This document shows positions 62,329-64,000 of a stretch of 64,000 nucleotides of DNA, one piece after another. The number at the start of each line of letters is the position of its first letter. Positions within the stretch are counted from its first letter, which is position 1. Made by a program: the position numbers and the translations under genes. Below the pieces are notes generated by a model, which saw nothing but the letters and a program-made list of their open reading frames with translations, searched no databases and was not told the origin of the DNA. The stretch is from Gimesia maris. Lineage in GTDB: Bacteria; Planctomycetota; Planctomycetia; Planctomycetales; Planctomycetaceae. The DNA lies in assembly GCF_008298035.1 (NCBI RefSeq), contig NZ_CP042910.1, forward strand, positions 6,200,001-6,264,000, written 5' to 3'.

Positions 62329-63444
62329 TCAGCGATGGCACCGGTTATGACATTGATCCAGGCCAGCATCCAGTTCCCGCGCGATCTGCTCCCAGTGATA
62401 GCGAGCTGTAATTTTTTTGAGTCTGCCGCGCAGATCCGAAACAGTTGATTCCAATTCTACCGATTTGTCAAGCTGCTGCATTAAAGAGACCAGTGATTCT
62501 GTGCTCCCGTCGTAAAAACATTCCGGCGTTTCAGCAAAGATTTCGGGATAGGCCAGGCGTCGCGGCAGCACAGGCAGGCAGCCTGCCTCTACCGCTTCCA
62601 GAATAGAAATCCCGAAGAACTCATGGATCGCAGTCGAGACCACCAGGTCTGCGTTCTGCAATACGCTATGGAATTCTGCACGGTCTTCCACAAAGCCCCA
62701 GTGATCAATACGGTCTGCAAATTGTGCATTCAGACTGACAAAACATTCGGGAGTTTCGGGGGTTGACTGCCCCAGGACACTCAACCGAAAATCGACTCCT
62801 GCCTGATCCAGCAGTTGGATCGCTTCACAAAACTGCTCCGGGTTTTTGTCATATTCCCAGCGGGCCACCCAGAGAATCTGCAGAGTTCCTGATTGCTGTT
62901 CACGCGGTGCTGCATCTGTTTTCTGAATTCCCGGTGAGATCACCGCTGCGTTCTGCTCACAATCTTCCAGGGCATCAGTGAATGCGAAATCGGGCATGCG
63001 CCGCAGAAAGTTCCGGGACGCCTGGAAAAATTCCTGACGATGAAAGCTGGAATTGAACCAGAGAGAATCTGCAGCCAGCGCTGATTTCAGATTGATGAAT
63101 CCATACGTCAGATCGCGTGTTTCTCCTTGTGGAATTGGATAGGTCCATTGATTCTCATGGAAGTAAACGATGCGAGGCAACGCCGCGATTTCCGCTGGTA
63201 CCAGCCCGAGAAAAGCTGTCAGATCAAACATGTCGGTAACAAGTAAGACATCCCAGCGTTCACCCGCAATCAAACGGTTTCGAACTTCTGCGGCCAGCGT
63301 CACCGCTGCATGCTGCATCCGCCATTTCCAGTGACGGGCCGGGAGTGTGAGCGAAGTGAACTCATGCTCGCTGTGATCAATCCACTGCGTCAGGAATTCA
63401 CGATGACTCCCGCCATGATAGGCATTGATTGCCAGAACTCGCAT
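62329..63444 (-). CDS. DUF3524-type glycosyltransferase (tRNA-queuosine mannosyltransferase-like)
   Basis: 371 residues. The N-terminal MRVLAINAYHGGSHREFLTQWIDHSEHEF, with the HGGSH loop and ARHWKWRM, is the signature of the DUF3524/GTDC1 family, whose animal members add mannose to queuosine in tRNA(Asp) and are GT-B glycosyltransferases. Further landmarks: FHENQWTYP, YGFINLKSALAADSLWFNSSFHR and the C-terminal donor-binding STAIHEFFGISILEAVEAGC. Cytoplasmic. ATG at 63444 follows an AAGAGA-type site; a TTG just upstream is an alternative. Function in bacteria rests on homology only. Confidence 0.88.
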   Translation of the reverse strand: MRVLAINAYHGGSHREFLTQWIDHSEHEFTSLTLPARHWKWRMQHAAVTLAAEVRNRLIAGERWDVLLVTDMFDLTAFLGLVPAEIAALPRIVYFHENQWTYPIPQGETRDLTYGFINLKSALAADSLWFNSSFHRQEFFQASRNFLRRMPDFAFTDALEDCEQNAAVISPGIQKTDAAPREQQSGTLQILWVARWEYDKNPEQFCEAIQLLDQAGVDFRLSVLGQSTPETPECFVSLNAQFADRIDHWGFVEDRAEFHSVLQNADLVVSTAIHEFFGISILEAVEAGCLPVLPRRLAYPEIFAETPECFYDGSTESLVSLMQQLDKSVELESTVSDLRGRLKKITARYHWEQIARELDAGLDQCHNRCHR

Positions 63445-63486
63445 CAATCCATTCTCTTCCCGAATCCAGGCTTAAAACACCTGTAG

Positions 63487-63535
63487 AAAAAATGCCTGCA
63501 GAAACAGACTCCGATGAGACGCAACTGCAGGCATT
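63487..63535 (-). terminator. Rho-independent terminator of the STAS/SulP gene
   Basis: AATGCCTGCAG (63491-63501) pairs perfectly with CTGCAGGCATT (63525-63535); a minus-strand U-run follows. It begins 10 bases after the stop codon of the last gene. Confidence 0.9.
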
Positions 63536-63544
63536 CTGGTTTGA

Positions 63545-64000
63545 TTAAACGCGTTCCAGAGAGTCCTTTGCAACAGGTCCTGCATGTGAATCCTGCTCCT
63601 GTTCGAGGTGCTGGATTCGCAGAATCGCATCATTAAAGGTCGCCAAACAGTTTTCTTCGGTTACTTTTTCAATGATTTTCAGACGAGTCAGGGTGCGTTT
63701 GACCTGTGGTCTTGTACCTGTGAAAAAGACCGTCGCTCCCTGATGATGTGCTTTTTCGATGATATCGTCAAGCAGGTAAGCGCCTGACATATCAACCATG
63801 GGCACCCGCGCCATGCGGATAATCAGATATTTGTAATCAACCAGCGCGGAAGAAGCCCGGTAAATCGTATCAGAAACACCAAAGAACAGCGGTCCTTCCA
63901 GCCGCAGCTTGAGGACTTTCTCTTTGAGTTCTTCCGGCATGGAAACATCTGCGGGCAGTGTGCGGCTCATCTGATTCAGGCTGACCACGTTTTGTTCGTA
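63545..64000 (-). CDS. C-terminal STAS domain of a SulP-type transporter, partial
   Basis: At least 151 residues; the frame is still open at the window edge (it reads YEQNVVSLNQMSR), so the N-terminal part, presumably the SulP anion-permease membrane domain, lies outside. The visible part is a STAS domain: VLKLRLEGPLFFGVSDTIYRASSAL, then VDMSGAYLLDDIIEKAHHQGATVFFTGTRPQVKRTL. The D-M-S-G segment is where anti-sigma antagonists carry the phospho-acceptor serine. A stand-alone STAS regulator is possible, but the upstream continuation favours a transporter tail. Confidence 0.7.
   Translation of the reverse strand, partial: YEQNVVSLNQMSRTLPADVSMPEELKEKVLKLRLEGPLFFGVSDTIYRASSALVDYKYLIIRMARVPMVDMSGAYLLDDIIEKAHHQGATVFFTGTRPQVKRTLTRLKIIEKVTEENCLATFNDAILRIQHLEQEQDSHAGPVAKDSLERV

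Overview
The window looks like chromosomal DNA of a planctomycete, most probably a Gimesia/Planctomyces-like member of the Planctomycetota. This is inference from gene content: a Tat-exported DUF1501 protein, a type I sulfatase, a DUF1559 pilin-like protein, a very long dehydrogenase/HEAT/cytochrome c fusion of the planctomycete type, a haem peroxidase with an LEPR-XLL-like N-terminal motif, and many small secreted or membrane proteins of unknown function. Gene starts are mostly ATG with purine-rich ribosome binding sites; several GTG/TTG starts are needed. No tRNA, rRNA, CRISPR array, integrase or insertion sequence was recognised.

Layout. 0-3.5 kb: three diverged copies of a four-helix membrane protein, interrupted by a DUF1501 gene. 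3.7-12 kb: a minus-strand operon of an OB-fold membrane protein, a flotillin and a 1776-residue AAA+ ATPase of the DUF3686 type, a likely membrane-stress or membrane-organising module. 12.4-17.4 kb: housekeeping genes fabI, the primary sigma factor and citrate synthase, with a long intergenic region that may encode a structured RNA. 17.5-21.8 kb: a secreted beta-helix protein, an LPG-synthase-type membrane protein, a small zinc ribbon and a winged-helix/AAA ATPase.

22.1-28.1 kb: a compact five-gene plus-strand operon (glutamine amidotransferase/asparagine synthase, acyl carrier protein, AMP-forming ligase, NAD-synthase-like amidase, polysaccharide deacetylase). The logic is to activate a carboxylic acid on a carrier protein and form amides, probably to decorate a surface glycan or make a small amide metabolite; the product is unknown. 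28.4-31.5 kb: a cysteine-free ribosomal protein S4, an adenylate-kinase-like protein and a sulfatase.

31.5-54.5 kb: accessory region of secreted, lipoprotein and orphan genes: transglutaminase-like protein, HEAT lipoprotein, SDR, DUF1559, Ntn-hydrolase, BPL_N-type amidotransferase-like protein, SUKH-like protein with a lipoprotein, NHL propeller, a Gly/Pro/His-rich PDZ protein, haem peroxidase, GNAT, a glycosidase-like propeller, a pentapeptide protein and two paralogous PDZ-like proteins. 54.6-64 kb: glgC, the giant cytochrome fusion, rarA, a DUF3524 glycosyltransferase (tRNA-queuosine mannosyltransferase type) and the C-terminal STAS end of a SulP-like permease cut by the window edge.

Non-coding signals of most interest: a 76-bp repeat with a 7-bp inverted repeat present twice, 52 kb apart; a pair of near-identical terminators behind two neighbouring secreted-protein genes whose base changes preserve pairing; a duplicated 3' tail of glgC, with its terminator, that records a tandem duplication creating the two PDZ-like genes; and a 309-nt hairpin-rich segment upstream of the sigma factor gene.
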